Assembly: GCA_026225395.1 (NCBI GenBank)
Contig: JAMFSR010000037.1
Span: forward strand, 124,001 to 188,000
Length of the DNA: 64,000 nucleotides
Origin: Granulicella sapmiensis
GTDB lineage: Bacteria > Acidobacteriota > Terriglobia > Terriglobales > Acidobacteriaceae
Direction: 5' to 3'
Part shown: positions 53,440-61,684 of the stretch, piece after piece
Position numbering within the stretch: the first letter of the stretch is position 1
Layout: every line of letters starts with the position of its first letter
Translations under genes and position numbers: made by a program
The notes under the pieces: generated by a model
Databases searched by the model: none
Seen by the model: only the letters and a program-made list of their open reading frames with translations
Told to the model about the DNA's origin: nothing

Positions 53440-53560
53440 CCTTGTCATCCTGACCTTGTGGAAGGGGAAAGATCTGCTTTCCTTAGACTCGCCACGACAA
53501 CCGGGTGGCCCATTCATGGCGCGTTCTTTGCGACATGGGTGGGGATGCACAACGTCCAAC
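53440..53560. repeat. Degenerate REP-like block after lepA
   Basis: Contains tgtcatcctgaccttgtgg and a hairpin CCCATtCATGgCGC (from 53509) with GCGaCATGgGTGGGG (to 53544). The wording resembles dispersed repeats of Acidobacteriaceae and the hairpins at 655-710. The rest of the lepA-ohr gap has no gene. Confidence 0.45.
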
Positions 53561-53682
53561 CAGCGAGCCTTTGCGTTCTGTCATACTTCTGCTCGCAATC
53601 CGAAAAGACTGCACGGAAAGCAATCAATTTCCCGCGACTGCATTTTTCGCGCAACATCTAAGCCACAGAAAGAGGACACCAC

Positions 53683-54114
<432 letters not shown>

Positions 54115-54132
54115 CCAACAACACATCCACAA

Positions 54133-54166
54133 ACAACAACGGAGGCCCGAAGGCCTCCGTTGTTGT
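54133..54166. terminator. Bidirectional terminator
   Basis: ACAACAACGGAGGC and GCCTCCGTTGTTGT form a perfect stem between the ohr and OmpH-like genes. Confidence 0.75.
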
Positions 54167-54188
54167 TTCTAATTCTGTATCCGACCTA

Positions 54189-54875
54189 CTACTTCTTCGG
54201 GGTCGTGCTGGTCGAAGGAGCCGTGCGGCGCGGTGTGGGTGTCGGCGCCGAAGGCGGCTGAGCCGCAACACCCGAGCTCACGTTGTACGCATTCACAACA
54301 GCCTGCGAAACATCCGTAGCCTGGTTCCACCACAGAACGGTGGGCAGTGCCTGCTCCTGTCCGCTGCCGGTGTTCAGCAGCAGCGTAAAGCCGTTGTCGT
54401 TCGCATACTTCACAGCGACCGGGCCAACCTTCTGCATCAACTTGCCGAAGCCGTCCTGGAAGTCGCTCTGCTCTTCCTGCTGCAGGTCCTGCGCATCCTG
54501 CTGCAGACGCTTGTCCTTCAGGTCGATGTCCTTCATGCGCTTGGCACGCTCTTCATCGGGAGTAGCCGGAGGCAATGCCTGCAGCTGCTTTTTCAATGAC
54601 TCGAGCTCAGTAGCACGGCCCTGCAACTCGGTGTTCTTGGTCTCATACTTCTTGCGGAGGTCGGAGACCAGCTTCTGGCCCTCGTTGGTTCCACCGGCAA
54701 CCTGCTCGAACGCGATGATCGCGACCTTCGCGGGAATAGCCTGCGGTGGTGCCGGGGCGGCGGGTGCTGCTGCTGCGGGGGCGGGGGCAGCGGCTGCCGG
54801 AGCAGTCTGCGCGACAAGGGTCATAGTTGCCAGCCCGGAGGCCAGCACGGTAGCGATTGCAAGGGTACGATTCAT
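54189..54875 (-). CDS. OmpH/Skp-like periplasmic chaperone
   Basis: 228 residues from ATG 54875 (SD aaggag). Signal peptide, then an Ala/Pro linker (PAAAAPAPAAAAPAAPAPP), then the Skp core: KVAIIAFEQVAGGTNEGQKL, long charged helices (RATELESLKKQLQALPP, RLQQDAQDLQQEEQSDFQDG) and terminal strand NDNGFTLLLNTG. It holds outer-membrane proteins during transit. Its C-terminus is Pro/Thr-rich. The much longer open frame (to 55382) lacks family similarity. Confidence 0.85.
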   Translation of the reverse strand: MNRTLAIATVLASGLATMTLVAQTAPAAAAPAPAAAAPAAPAPPQAIPAKVAIIAFEQVAGGTNEGQKLVSDLRKKYETKNTELQGRATELESLKKQLQALPPATPDEERAKRMKDIDLKDKRLQQDAQDLQQEEQSDFQDGFGKLMQKVGPVAVKYANDNGFTLLLNTGSGQEQALPTVLWWNQATDVSQAVVNAYNVSSGVAAQPPSAPTPTPRRTAPSTSTTPKK

Positions 54876-55239
54876 GCGGTGTTTGTTGCTCCTTACGAAG
54901 TGGGAGAAATCGATTTGCGCACCCGATTGGGTGCCCCCGGCTTGGGCTCCCCGTTTTGAAGAAGGAAGGGGTCGCGGGCGCGGGGTTCGGTTGGCTGCCG
55001 TCCGTTGTGGGTTGGCTGTGCCGATTATAGGAGAGCCATCAGGGTCGGTCAATTCGCGCAAGCCCCTTTCGACAGCCCAAATAAGGCCAGGTTCTTCCGG
55101 AAATCGGAACACCGACCTGCGAATCTCCGGTTTTTGGATTGCTTCGGTGCGGTTTTCTCGGGATGTCTCCGGCAAACCATTGAAACAAAGGGGTAATGCC
55201 ATTTTGGAACTTTGGCATCCCGATTGCTCTACACAATAG
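54876..55239. other. Intergenic region upstream of the RNA candidate
   Basis: No gene supported. A weak hairpin with CCGGA (about 55097) and TCTCCGG followed by TTTTT (about 55124-55135) could be a plus-strand terminator. Promoter for the minus-strand OmpH-like gene should also lie here. Confidence 0.3.
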
Positions 55240-55473
55240 CGTTCGAAGTGTGCGCAGTACGCCCGGGGGAGTTCCAGCAGAGGTATCCGGAACCCGTTAG
55301 GAAGCGAGCCGCAAGAATGTTCGGATACAGAGCATGAAGCAGCACCGATAAGAGGTGCGCCGGCTCCCGAACGGCTCTCCAAACGGATGAGCCATTATTT
55401 GGAGGCCAGCGACTGGCCGTTGAGAGCTCAGGGCTATCTTCCGGGGAGGGGAGATAGCCCTTTGCTTTTTTTG
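55240..55473 (+). ncRNA. Structured non-coding RNA candidate with strong terminator
   Basis: A run of stable hairpins in a 1.35-kb gene-free stretch: GTATCCG-g-AAC (55283-55292) with GTTCGGATAC (55319-55328); GCACC/GGTGC (55342-55358); GGCTCTCC-aaac-GGAtGAGCC (55373-55393); GGCCAG-cga-CTGGCC (55404-55418). It closes with a classical terminator, AGGGCTATCT (55430-55439) / AGATAGCCCT (55452-55461) plus TTGCTTTTTTT. I do not see tmRNA, RNase P, SRP or 6S signatures. The 5-prime end is a guess. Confidence 0.45.
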
Positions 55474-55507
55474 TCCATGTGCATCCTATGATTAAGCCTG
55501 TATAAGC

Positions 55508-55606
55508 GGACGCAAACGAAACACTTGCGTCCGGTACACCCCGGGCGTAGTATCAAGTCTGTTGATTGCGGAGGCTTCCTCCAGAGGGTATCCGGCGATG
55601 GGCCGG
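55508..55606 (+). other. Second hairpin cluster, partly similar to the first
   Basis: Hairpins GGACGCAA/TTGCGTCC (55508-55532), GGAGG-ctt-CCTCC (55570-55582) and CCGGC-gatgg-GCCGG (55592-55606). The words GTACaCCCCGGG and AGAGGgTATCCGG echo GTACgCCCGGGG and AGAGGTATCCGG of the first RNA candidate, hinting at a diverged duplication. Confidence 0.35.
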
Positions 55607-55645
55607 TGGATGAGGCAGGAACGCCGGAGGTTGATTCCTCGGGTT

Positions 55646-55819
55646 ATGCGAGTTGACCCTTCCGCTATGGGCAACTACCGCGAACGCCAGCCGGAACAGA
55701 TTAGGTTCCGGGTTGAGCCTACAAAAGACGATAAGGTAACGGTAAGAAAACGGCGGTTTGTAGATAAAGAGCGGTCGAAGCCGAAGCAGATTTACCCAGA
55801 GAACCGACAATTATCGTAG
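55646..55819 (+). CDS. Possible small basic protein, 57 aa
   Basis: ATG 55646 (frame open from 55562) to TAG 55817-55819. The peptide is Arg/Lys-rich and not repetitive (NYRERQPEQIRFRVEPTKDD, VTVRKRRFVDKERSKPKQ), which looks protein-like. No Shine-Dalgarno is seen and the GC is lower than in neighbours. It may be real, a remnant, or RNA. Confidence 0.3.
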   Translation: MRVDPSAMGNYRERQPEQIRFRVEPTKDDKVTVRKRRFVDKERSKPKQIYPENRQLS

Positions 55820-56226
55820 GATTTTCGAAAGTGTAACGAATTTCGAGCTTATTCCAGATTCCCAGTGTGTTTGGACGAGCTTTCGTCAATGCCGCACGGC
55901 TCCGCAGCAACAGGGAGCGCAGAAGCAGCAATGCAGTGCACAGATCCGCTCGCCTGGCTGGCGAGTGGGCCGGTGAGAATAACGCAACCGAACGCAGGAC
56001 AGCGATTTGCAGCTTGCCAGACCGTTTCGATTTGCTGGAGCCTCACCAGGCAACGATTTTCAGGCCTTTATTCGAGTTAACGCTTGAGACTGTCTCCAAG
56101 GTATTACCCACGGACTTTTAGCTGTCTGCCTCCCCGCAAGGGAGTTAGCAACGCGGAGCTGTGCGCGGGTCAAGCTGCCGGAGATCAGGGTTCACGCACC
56201 CAATCGCAAGGGGAACCAACAGCACC
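55820..56226. other. Leader of the RGG-receiver gene
   Basis: About 400 bases with no supported gene. Several short inverted repeats (for example GAGCTTT...) but no clear terminator or promoter pair; ends with a weak ribosome site (aaggggaacc) before ATG 56227. Confidence 0.3.
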
Positions 56227-57438
56227 ATGTCAGAGCAGAATGTAGTGGAGTCTTCGTCGCACCAGGCGACGGAGCAGTACGACGGCGGCGATTTCGGCAA
56301 CAATGATTTCGACGGAAACGACAGCGACAGTGGAAGCAACGAAGGCGGTGCCGGCGTTCCTCCCGGCATGGGCCAGAGCAAGAGCAGCCGCCGCCGCCGC
56401 CGCAAACGGAAGAACAAGGTAGCCGGTCCCGGCGGTGGCGCGGAAGCCTCGTCCGACTCCGGCGAGGACTCGCAGCCCGCTCCCGCACCTTTCGTCATGG
56501 AAGGCGAAAGCATCGCCCTCGCAGCCTCTGCCGCTCCCGCACCGCGCAAACAGCAGGGCGGCCAGAACAATGGCGGCGGACAAAATGCCCAGGGTGGCCA
56601 GCAGCAACAGCCCGGCCAGGGCCAGGGCGGAAAGCGCTGGAAGAAGAAGTTCCGTGATCGCGAACGCCGCACCGGTGGCCCCGGTGGTGGGCGCAGCGAG
56701 AACCCAGGCAACGACTTCCGTGCCGACATCAACGCCGGCGCCTCGAACGGCGGCGGCGGATTCTCCAACGGCTACCGTGCCGATAGCTTCGGTAACGGCG
56801 GCGGCGGCTTCAAGCGCAAGAACAAGGGCGGCGGTGGTGGTGGTCAGGGCCAGCGCAAAGACCGCGGCGGCTTCGTCGGCCCCATGGACCACAGCTATCG
56901 CGAAGTGAACGGCAATGCCCACGATGCCGGGGCCTCAACGGTACAGGTCGGCCGTCGTGGCGGCCATCGCCATCACGGCGATTCGCAGCCCATCGACCAC
57001 TCGATGCCCAAGCCGATCCCAATCCCCGAAGACGCGCAGACGCACATCTACTTCTTCATCGAAGAGCTGTTCTTCATCGCCAAGATCCAGGAATCGGCCC
57101 GCAAGCTCGGCGTCAAGGTTGCCTTCATCAAGAACGATAAGGACGCCATCGCAGAACTCCTCGCCGGCGACGACATCAACAAGCCCGCGCTCATCGTGTT
57201 CGACCTGAACAACGCGAATGCGAAGCCGCTGACGCTCATCCCGAAGATCAAATCCAAGCTCAAGCGCTCGGTTTCGATCATCGGCTTCCTCTCTCACCTC
57301 CAGGGCGACCTGAAGGCCAAGGCTGTAGAAGCCGGTTGCGACACCGTCATGCCGCGTTCCGCGTTCTCACAGAACCTACCGAATCTCCTGCGCCGCTACG
57401 GCGTCGAAGAAGAGGAAGAAGTCAACTACAACTACTAA
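56227..57438 (+). CDS. Arg/Gly-rich protein with receiver-like C-terminal domain
   Basis: 403 residues. Residues 1-260 are disordered: acidic Asn/Asp/Gly start (DGGDFGNNDFDGNDSDSGSN), an SSRRRRRKRKNK cluster, then Gly/Gln/Asn/Arg-rich runs with RGG-like spots (RRTGGPGGG, RKDRGGFVG). Residues about 285-400 fold like a receiver: FFIEELFFIAKIQESARKLG, Asp in LIVFDLNN at the phospho-acceptor position, IIGFLSHLQ, and VMPRSAFSQNLPNLLRRYG where the usual Lys is Arg. It probably binds RNA or DNA through the disordered part. A weak RBS and long structured upstream region suggest RNA-level control. Confidence 0.65.
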   Translation: MSEQNVVESSSHQATEQYDGGDFGNNDFDGNDSDSGSNEGGAGVPPGMGQSKSSRRRRRKRKNKVAGPGGGAEASSDSGEDSQPAPAPFVMEGESIALAASAAPAPRKQQGGQNNGGGQNAQGGQQQQPGQGQGGKRWKKKFRDRERRTGGPGGGRSENPGNDFRADINAGASNGGGGFSNGYRADSFGNGGGGFKRKNKGGGGGGQGQRKDRGGFVGPMDHSYREVNGNAHDAGASTVQVGRRGGHRHHGDSQPIDHSMPKPIPIPEDAQTHIYFFIEELFFIAKIQESARKLGVKVAFIKNDKDAIAELLAGDDINKPALIVFDLNNANAKPLTLIPKIKSKLKRSVSIIGFLSHLQGDLKAKAVEAGCDTVMPRSAFSQNLPNLLRRYGVEEEEEVNYNY

Positions 57439-57442
57439 GAAG

Positions 57443-57550
57443 CAGAGTGTAGAGGATAGAGTGTAGAGCTTAGAGAAAGCGCTTCGTCGCCCAAACGGGA
57501 CGAAGCGTTTTTGTTTTCTCTATCCTCTACGCTCTATCCTCTACACTCTG
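57443..57550. repeat. Large imperfect palindrome with terminator core
   Basis: Arms of 38 bases (57443-57480 and 57513-57550) built from gtagag/gatagag near-repeats match in inverted orientation at 34 of 38 positions. The centre is a terminator hairpin CGCTTCGTC (57480-57488) / GACGAAGCG (57499-57507) with T5. It lies right after the RGG-receiver gene. Confidence 0.65.
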
Positions 57551-57585
57551 TTTCCCGCATCCAATCCCTTTGAAGGAGAACCACC

Positions 57586-57780
57586 ATGCCCACCACCCAA
57601 CACTCCGCCGCCGCCGAGCGCCACATGCAGGCAGCCCACGCGCATGAAGCCGCGGCAGCTTCGCATACACAGAACGATCATCTCGGTGCCCACGAGCAAA
57701 GCCGTCTCGCGCAGGAGCGCTCCCGCGAAGCCCACGAGCACACCGAACAGCTCGTCAAGTCCGCTGAAGAGAAGAAGTAG
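57586..57780 (+). CDS. Small Ala/His-rich hydrophilic protein
   Basis: 64 residues with SD aaggagaaccacc. Ala, His, Glu and Gln make most of the chain (AAAERHMQAAHAHEAAAASH, then EQSRLAQERSREAHEHTEQL), predicting one long amphipathic helix, as in small stress-induced hydrophilins. It is enclosed by two palindromes made of the same low-complexity words. Function unknown. Confidence 0.6.
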   Translation: MPTTQHSAAAERHMQAAHAHEAAAASHTQNDHLGAHEQSRLAQERSREAHEHTEQLVKSAEEKK

Positions 57781-57783
57781 TGG

Positions 57784-57875
57784 CAAGACATTAGAGAATA
57801 GAGTGTAAGGGATAGAGAAAGCGTCATCCCGCTTTCTCTACACTCTATCCTCTACGCTCTACGCTCTACACTCTT
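57784..57875. repeat. Second inverted low-complexity block
   Basis: AGAGAAAGCG and CGCTTTCTCT form a perfect 10-bp stem around tcatcc, flanked by gatagagtgta words on the left and their complements (tctatcctctacgctc) on the right. Same vocabulary as 57443-57550. It precedes tag. Confidence 0.6.
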
Positions 57876-57879
57876 ACTC

Positions 57880-58455
57880 ATGGCGAAGACGCAAGAAAAG
57901 CAACGCTGCGCATGGTCTCAGAACGATCCACTCATGCGCCAGTATCACGACGAAGAGTGGGGCATTCCCATCCGCGATAGCCGCGAGCTCTGGGAGATCC
58001 TGATGCTCGAAGGCTTTCAGGCCGGCCTCTCCTGGCAGATCATCCTCCGCAAGCGCGAAGGCTTCCGCAATGCCTTCAAGAACTTCGATCCGAAGAAGGT
58101 CGCGAAGTTCACCGAAGCCGACATCGAGCGCCTCATGCAGGATGAAGGCATCATCCGCGCCCGCGCCAAGATCCAGGCCACCATCCATGGCGCAAAGATT
58201 TTTCTCGACATGGAAAAGTCCGGCGAAAGCTTCTCTAGCTTCATCTGGAACTTCGTCAACGGCAAACCCATCCAGAACAGCGGTCCGCTTCCGGCGAAGT
58301 CCGAGCTCTCGGAAGCCATGTCCAAAGAATTGAAAAAGCGCGGCTTCAAGTTCGTCGGTCCTGTCATCGTCTACGCCTTCATGCAGGCCGCCGGCATCGT
58401 CAACGACCACGCCCCGGACTGCTTCCGCCGTAAGGCAGTGGTACGGTCTTCATAG
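57880..58455 (+). CDS. tag: DNA-3-methyladenine glycosylase I
   Basis: 191 residues. Excises 3-methyladenine from DNA. Zinc ligands are recognisable: Cys in QRCAWSQND, His in QYHDEEWGIP, and His/Cys in VNDHAPDCFR. Signature ELWEILMLEGFQAGLSWQII and active-site Glu are present. Complete length for the family. Confidence 0.93.
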   Translation: MAKTQEKQRCAWSQNDPLMRQYHDEEWGIPIRDSRELWEILMLEGFQAGLSWQIILRKREGFRNAFKNFDPKKVAKFTEADIERLMQDEGIIRARAKIQATIHGAKIFLDMEKSGESFSSFIWNFVNGKPIQNSGPLPAKSELSEAMSKELKKRGFKFVGPVIVYAFMQAAGIVNDHAPDCFRRKAVVRSS

Positions 58456-58466
58456 TTCCTCGTAGA

Positions 58467-58694
58467 TTATTCGTGATCGGTGCTGATTATGTTTTCTAGC
58501 TCTGCTTTCTTCCGGTTGAAAGCAGTCTCTTTCGAGACATCGCGCAACATACTGAGAGATGACGAGAGGGCCTCGAAAAACTCAGCTTGATCTTCTGCCT
58601 CAAAGCGGGCGGCGAAGTGAACAAGCATGGCCGAAATGCGGAAGACATCGAGTGGCAAATCGGATTGGGTGACGTGCTGTGCCTTAATCGACAC
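58467..58694 (-). CDS. Small hypothetical helical protein
   Basis: 75 residues, GTG start with SD tgaggag. Sequence RISAMLVHFAARFEAEDQAE then FFEALSSSLSMLRDVSKETA suggests two amphipathic helices. No family recognised. Convergent with tag, 11 bases apart. Confidence 0.55.
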   Translation of the reverse strand: MSIKAQHVTQSDLPLDVFRISAMLVHFAARFEAEDQAEFFEALSSSLSMLRDVSKETAFNRKKAELENIISTDHE

Positions 58695-58981
58695 GAAATA
58701 AACTCCTCACACGTACGAGATATTCGTCTTGCGTGAATGTAGTCCTTATGACGTCACGGCCCCCTCTAACGTTGCGCGATTAAGCCGCGCAACACACCGA
58801 TTCTCGACGCGCAAATTGCATGCAAAATGCTGCATGCGCGACGTAAGATCATCGCGAGAGTCTTTGGTAACCATCCCCGATTCCCGCCGATACTTCCTAT
58901 GAGTTACCACGCAAGCGATGGAGAACACCCTCACAAAATACTGTGTCATCTAAGCCCCGGGATCTATCACCGAGAAGTTCT
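58695..58981. other. Intergenic region
   Basis: No gene supported. A GCATGC...GCATGC inverted repeat (about 58816-58838) and ACGTCA-like words occur, possibly regulatory for the minus-strand small gene. Confidence 0.3.
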
Positions 58982-59545
58982 TTATCGTGAAAGTGGGCCG
59001 GTAAGAAAGAGGTCGATCGCGACGTCTTTGTCCGCCTTCCAGAATAAAAAGCTTGGATCCTTCAATCCCCATTGGATATAGGGAACCACAAAATGGGCTT
59101 TGGCCGATGCGCTCGTGCCCTCAAGATGCACAAGCATCGGCAGAGTGATTTCGTGAGGTGTACCCAGCAGTGTGAAGATCCCTGTTACCTGAAGGTTGGA
59201 GTCGCCCGATGGAGCGAATGCACCGGTATAACTCTTCGGCTCAAAAGAAACAGTGGCTCTCTGTTCGGCCTTAAGGATGTCCTTGGTCATCTTCTTGTCG
59301 CGACTGTCGTTGCCGGTCTTGCCGCTGCCGGCCAGCACGACTACCGACCCCGAGATCTTTGCAGTGCTGCGATCAAACTCAATCGATCCGGACTGGATAC
59401 GAAAGGTGCCGTTGACGATCTCATGCGTTGTCCTGAGCGTCATCTTAACCTCGCTGGCATCGGGATTCACCACGAACGTCTGATGCTGGGCAAAGACGGC
59501 TGGAGCGAGGAGGATAGCAAGACCAAAAGCGGCGAAAGATTTCAT
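58982..59545 (-). CDS. YceI-family periplasmic protein
   Basis: 187 residues. Signal peptide (AAFGLAILLAPAVFAQ) then the lipocalin-like YceI fold: TFVVNPDASEVKMTLRTTHE, GTFRIQSGSIEFDRSTAKIS, and the DKKMTKDILKAEQ segment. YceI proteins bind isoprenoid lipids in the periplasm. It precedes an FAD oxidoreductase on the same strand, possibly one unit. Confidence 0.9.
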   Translation of the reverse strand: MKSFAAFGLAILLAPAVFAQHQTFVVNPDASEVKMTLRTTHEIVNGTFRIQSGSIEFDRSTAKISGSVVVLAGSGKTGNDSRDKKMTKDILKAEQRATVSFEPKSYTGAFAPSGDSNLQVTGIFTLLGTPHEITLPMLVHLEGTSASAKAHFVVPYIQWGLKDPSFLFWKADKDVAIDLFLTGPLSR

Positions 59546-59590
59546 GGCATCACTCCTATGGCCTATTGCCTGCGAGGGTGTAGGTGGAAC

Positions 59591-60754
59591 TCAGTGAGCC
59601 AATGCATCCGGCGCAACAACACCTTGCTGTGCGACTCGTGTCAGCTTTGCCGTTACTCGCATGACGCCCGGCCAGACTCTCAGGCAAAAAGGCAGCACAG
59701 CGCGTGCGAAGGAGTTATTCAAGCCGCCCGCAGCGAACTCGGCCAGGCGCATCTGTGCCAGCAGTGCGGACCGCATCCTGGCCTGGAAGATCGGAGCCGG
59801 TTCGCCCGCAAGATAGGCAGCGACGGCACAGCGCGCAGTATGCAGCGCGATGGAAATACCATCACCGGTAAACGATGGGATAACGGCCGCCTGGTCGCCG
59901 ATGCAATAGAGCCCGTCCTCCGTTGTGCGGCGGAGGAACCCATACGGGATATGGGTAATGGCGATCGGCTTGGCCAGCAAAGGCTCCGCGCCGGCAAGTC
60001 TCATCGCGAGGTGCGGGCAGTCCCGCTGCATTTTCTCTAAAAAGCTCACCCAGCGATCACCTCCGCTGGGCAGATGCTTGTGTTGAACGACACAGCAAAG
60101 GTTTGCTATCCCGTCTTCAACCGGCTGAATACCGCCATAGCCTCCGGGATAAAGCATCAGCTCAGAAGCACGCGACAATTCAGCCGTCTGCCCCGGCGAC
60201 AGTTTGAAATACATCTTGAAAGCTACCCATCGCTGCGGATCTGCCGGCCGGCTATGCCCACGCAGATCGTGCTTGCCCGTGGCGAGAAACACCGTGGATG
60301 CTTCGCGAGTGGTGCCGTCGTCGAGCGTTGCTTGCCAAACGTCACTCACTCGCTGTAGCCCTTGCACGCTACGTCCGCGCTCTACCTTAACTCCTGTGGC
60401 CACTGCCTCGGCAAGCAGCGCCGTATCAAGCGCCTTGCGCGTAAGCGAGGCTGCAGGGAAAGGCAGCGGAGCTTCCGCAGCCCGCCGCGCAGCCGCAAGG
60501 CGAACATGATCGATAGGCGCGGCGCCAAGCGAGGCCACGTCGATGCCGAGAGCATGCAGGTCCTCAAGCGCCTCACCACTCAGGAACTCTCCGCAAACCT
60601 TATGCCGCGGCGTGGGTTCGCGTTCGATGAGAGTAACGCGATGTCCTTTGCGAGCCAGCGCAATCGAAGCAGCACACCCCGCTACACCACCACCGAGGAT
60701 GAGAACTTCGTCGTGCAAATCAGTCCGGTGCTGAGTCAGTTGAATGGGAGCCAT
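59591..60754 (-). CDS. FAD-dependent oxidoreductase (geranylgeranyl-reductase-like)
   Basis: 387 residues from ATG 60754 (SD aaagga); the frame extends to 60847. FAD motif LILGGGVAGCAASIALARKG, second RxGR-like LIEREPTPRHKVCGEFLSGE, and YCIGDQAAVIPSFTGDGISI for the FAD ribityl contact. Matches the geranylgeranyl reductase/halogenase-like group often found beside type III polyketide synthases. No such partner is present here; the YceI neighbour might hint at an isoprenoid substrate. Confidence 0.8.
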   Translation of the reverse strand: MAPIQLTQHRTDLHDEVLILGGGVAGCAASIALARKGHRVTLIEREPTPRHKVCGEFLSGEALEDLHALGIDVASLGAAPIDHVRLAAARRAAEAPLPFPAASLTRKALDTALLAEAVATGVKVERGRSVQGLQRVSDVWQATLDDGTTREASTVFLATGKHDLRGHSRPADPQRWVAFKMYFKLSPGQTAELSRASELMLYPGGYGGIQPVEDGIANLCCVVQHKHLPSGGDRWVSFLEKMQRDCPHLAMRLAGAEPLLAKPIAITHIPYGFLRRTTEDGLYCIGDQAAVIPSFTGDGISIALHTARCAVAAYLAGEPAPIFQARMRSALLAQMRLAEFAAGGLNNSFARAVLPFCLRVWPGVMRVTAKLTRVAQQGVVAPDALAH

Positions 60755-60921
60755 GCTTCCTTTACGTTCTACTGAAATTCTATCGCTCACGACGAGCACT
60801 CCATGACGACGCTGTAATTCAAGCGTGACGCCGTTCGTGGGATCCACACAATCCGCGCAAGCGTTTGACGCGGCATAGTTGAGAAGAAGGCCACCGCATC
60901 AGCAACGTGGCGTATCCGTGC

Positions 60922-61557
60922 TCAGCCACGATGAGTCGTAAGCTCGTGCCAGTTAAGCCCAAGCTCCACAATCAGCAGCGAAGCCAGCGTGAACGCGATC
61001 ACGCCCACCGCGGCCAGGCTGTCACCAAGATGGCTCCAGTAGCGCGGCGAGAGATTCAGCACCCTGCTGGAGACGAACGTAAACGTCACCGCATAAGAGC
61101 GGATCATCCATTGGCGGTGTTGAACGATCTGCCGGTTGCGCGCCAGTATCACTGCGGCCGTCGTGCAGATCATCCACGCGGCGGCCTGCATCGAAGTCCC
61201 CGGCAATCCCGGCCGTCCGCGGGCCAGCGCGATCCCCGTGAAGGAACCCACAAAAACGGACACGACGTAGATGCGCCCAAGCACACGATGCAACTGCAGA
61301 TGACGCTGCCGAATCCGTGACGAGAAGTTAATCGGCCCAATGAGTAACGCCAGCGTCCCGCAGATCGTATGCGGTATCAGCAGATGACGGTCGGCGATCA
61401 CCTGCAGCCGGTACGCGTGGTACATCGGATAGTCCGTGACGAGCATCACTTCCGACGTAATGAAGACGAAGAGTGCAGTCAGTCCGAGAAGAATCCAGAG
61501 AATGGTCTTGAACCTGGAACGTGCAATATGAGGTTTGGGCAGCGCGGTCGTCGCCAT
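60922..61557 (-). CDS. DUF2306 membrane protein
   Basis: 211 residues, about six hydrophobic segments: ILLGLTALFVFITSEVML, HTICGTLALLIGPINFSSRI, RVLGRIYVVSVFVGSFTGIA and a late HRQWMIRSYAVTFTFVSSRV. Several conserved His and Arg fit DUF2306. Function unknown; a b-type haem or quinone link has been guessed for such folds. Confidence 0.8.
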   Translation of the reverse strand: MATTALPKPHIARSRFKTILWILLGLTALFVFITSEVMLVTDYPMYHAYRLQVIADRHLLIPHTICGTLALLIGPINFSSRIRQRHLQLHRVLGRIYVVSVFVGSFTGIALARGRPGLPGTSMQAAAWMICTTAAVILARNRQIVQHRQWMIRSYAVTFTFVSSRVLNLSPRYWSHLGDSLAAVGVIAFTLASLLIVELGLNWHELTTHRG

Positions 61558-61684
61558 GACTATCCTCCCAGGTATACAGATGTGAGACGTGCTGCAACGT
61601 CGATAGGTTCGCGAGGCTTCATGTTTCTAAGCTTTCCACGAATCTTCAAGCCGCATATTACGTCTCTGTCATCTCGAACGGAAC

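Noticed and set aside
54876..55382. N-terminal extension of the OmpH-like protein
   Set aside because: The signal peptide starts at 54875; the upstream frame has no similarity or ribosome site.
55240..55473. Identity as 4.5S SRP RNA, tmRNA, RNase P RNA or 6S RNA
   Set aside because: The GGAAGGAAGCAG-type SRP loop, tmRNA tag ORF and CCA end, RNase P P4 motif and 6S bubble layout are not recognisable; kept as unknown.
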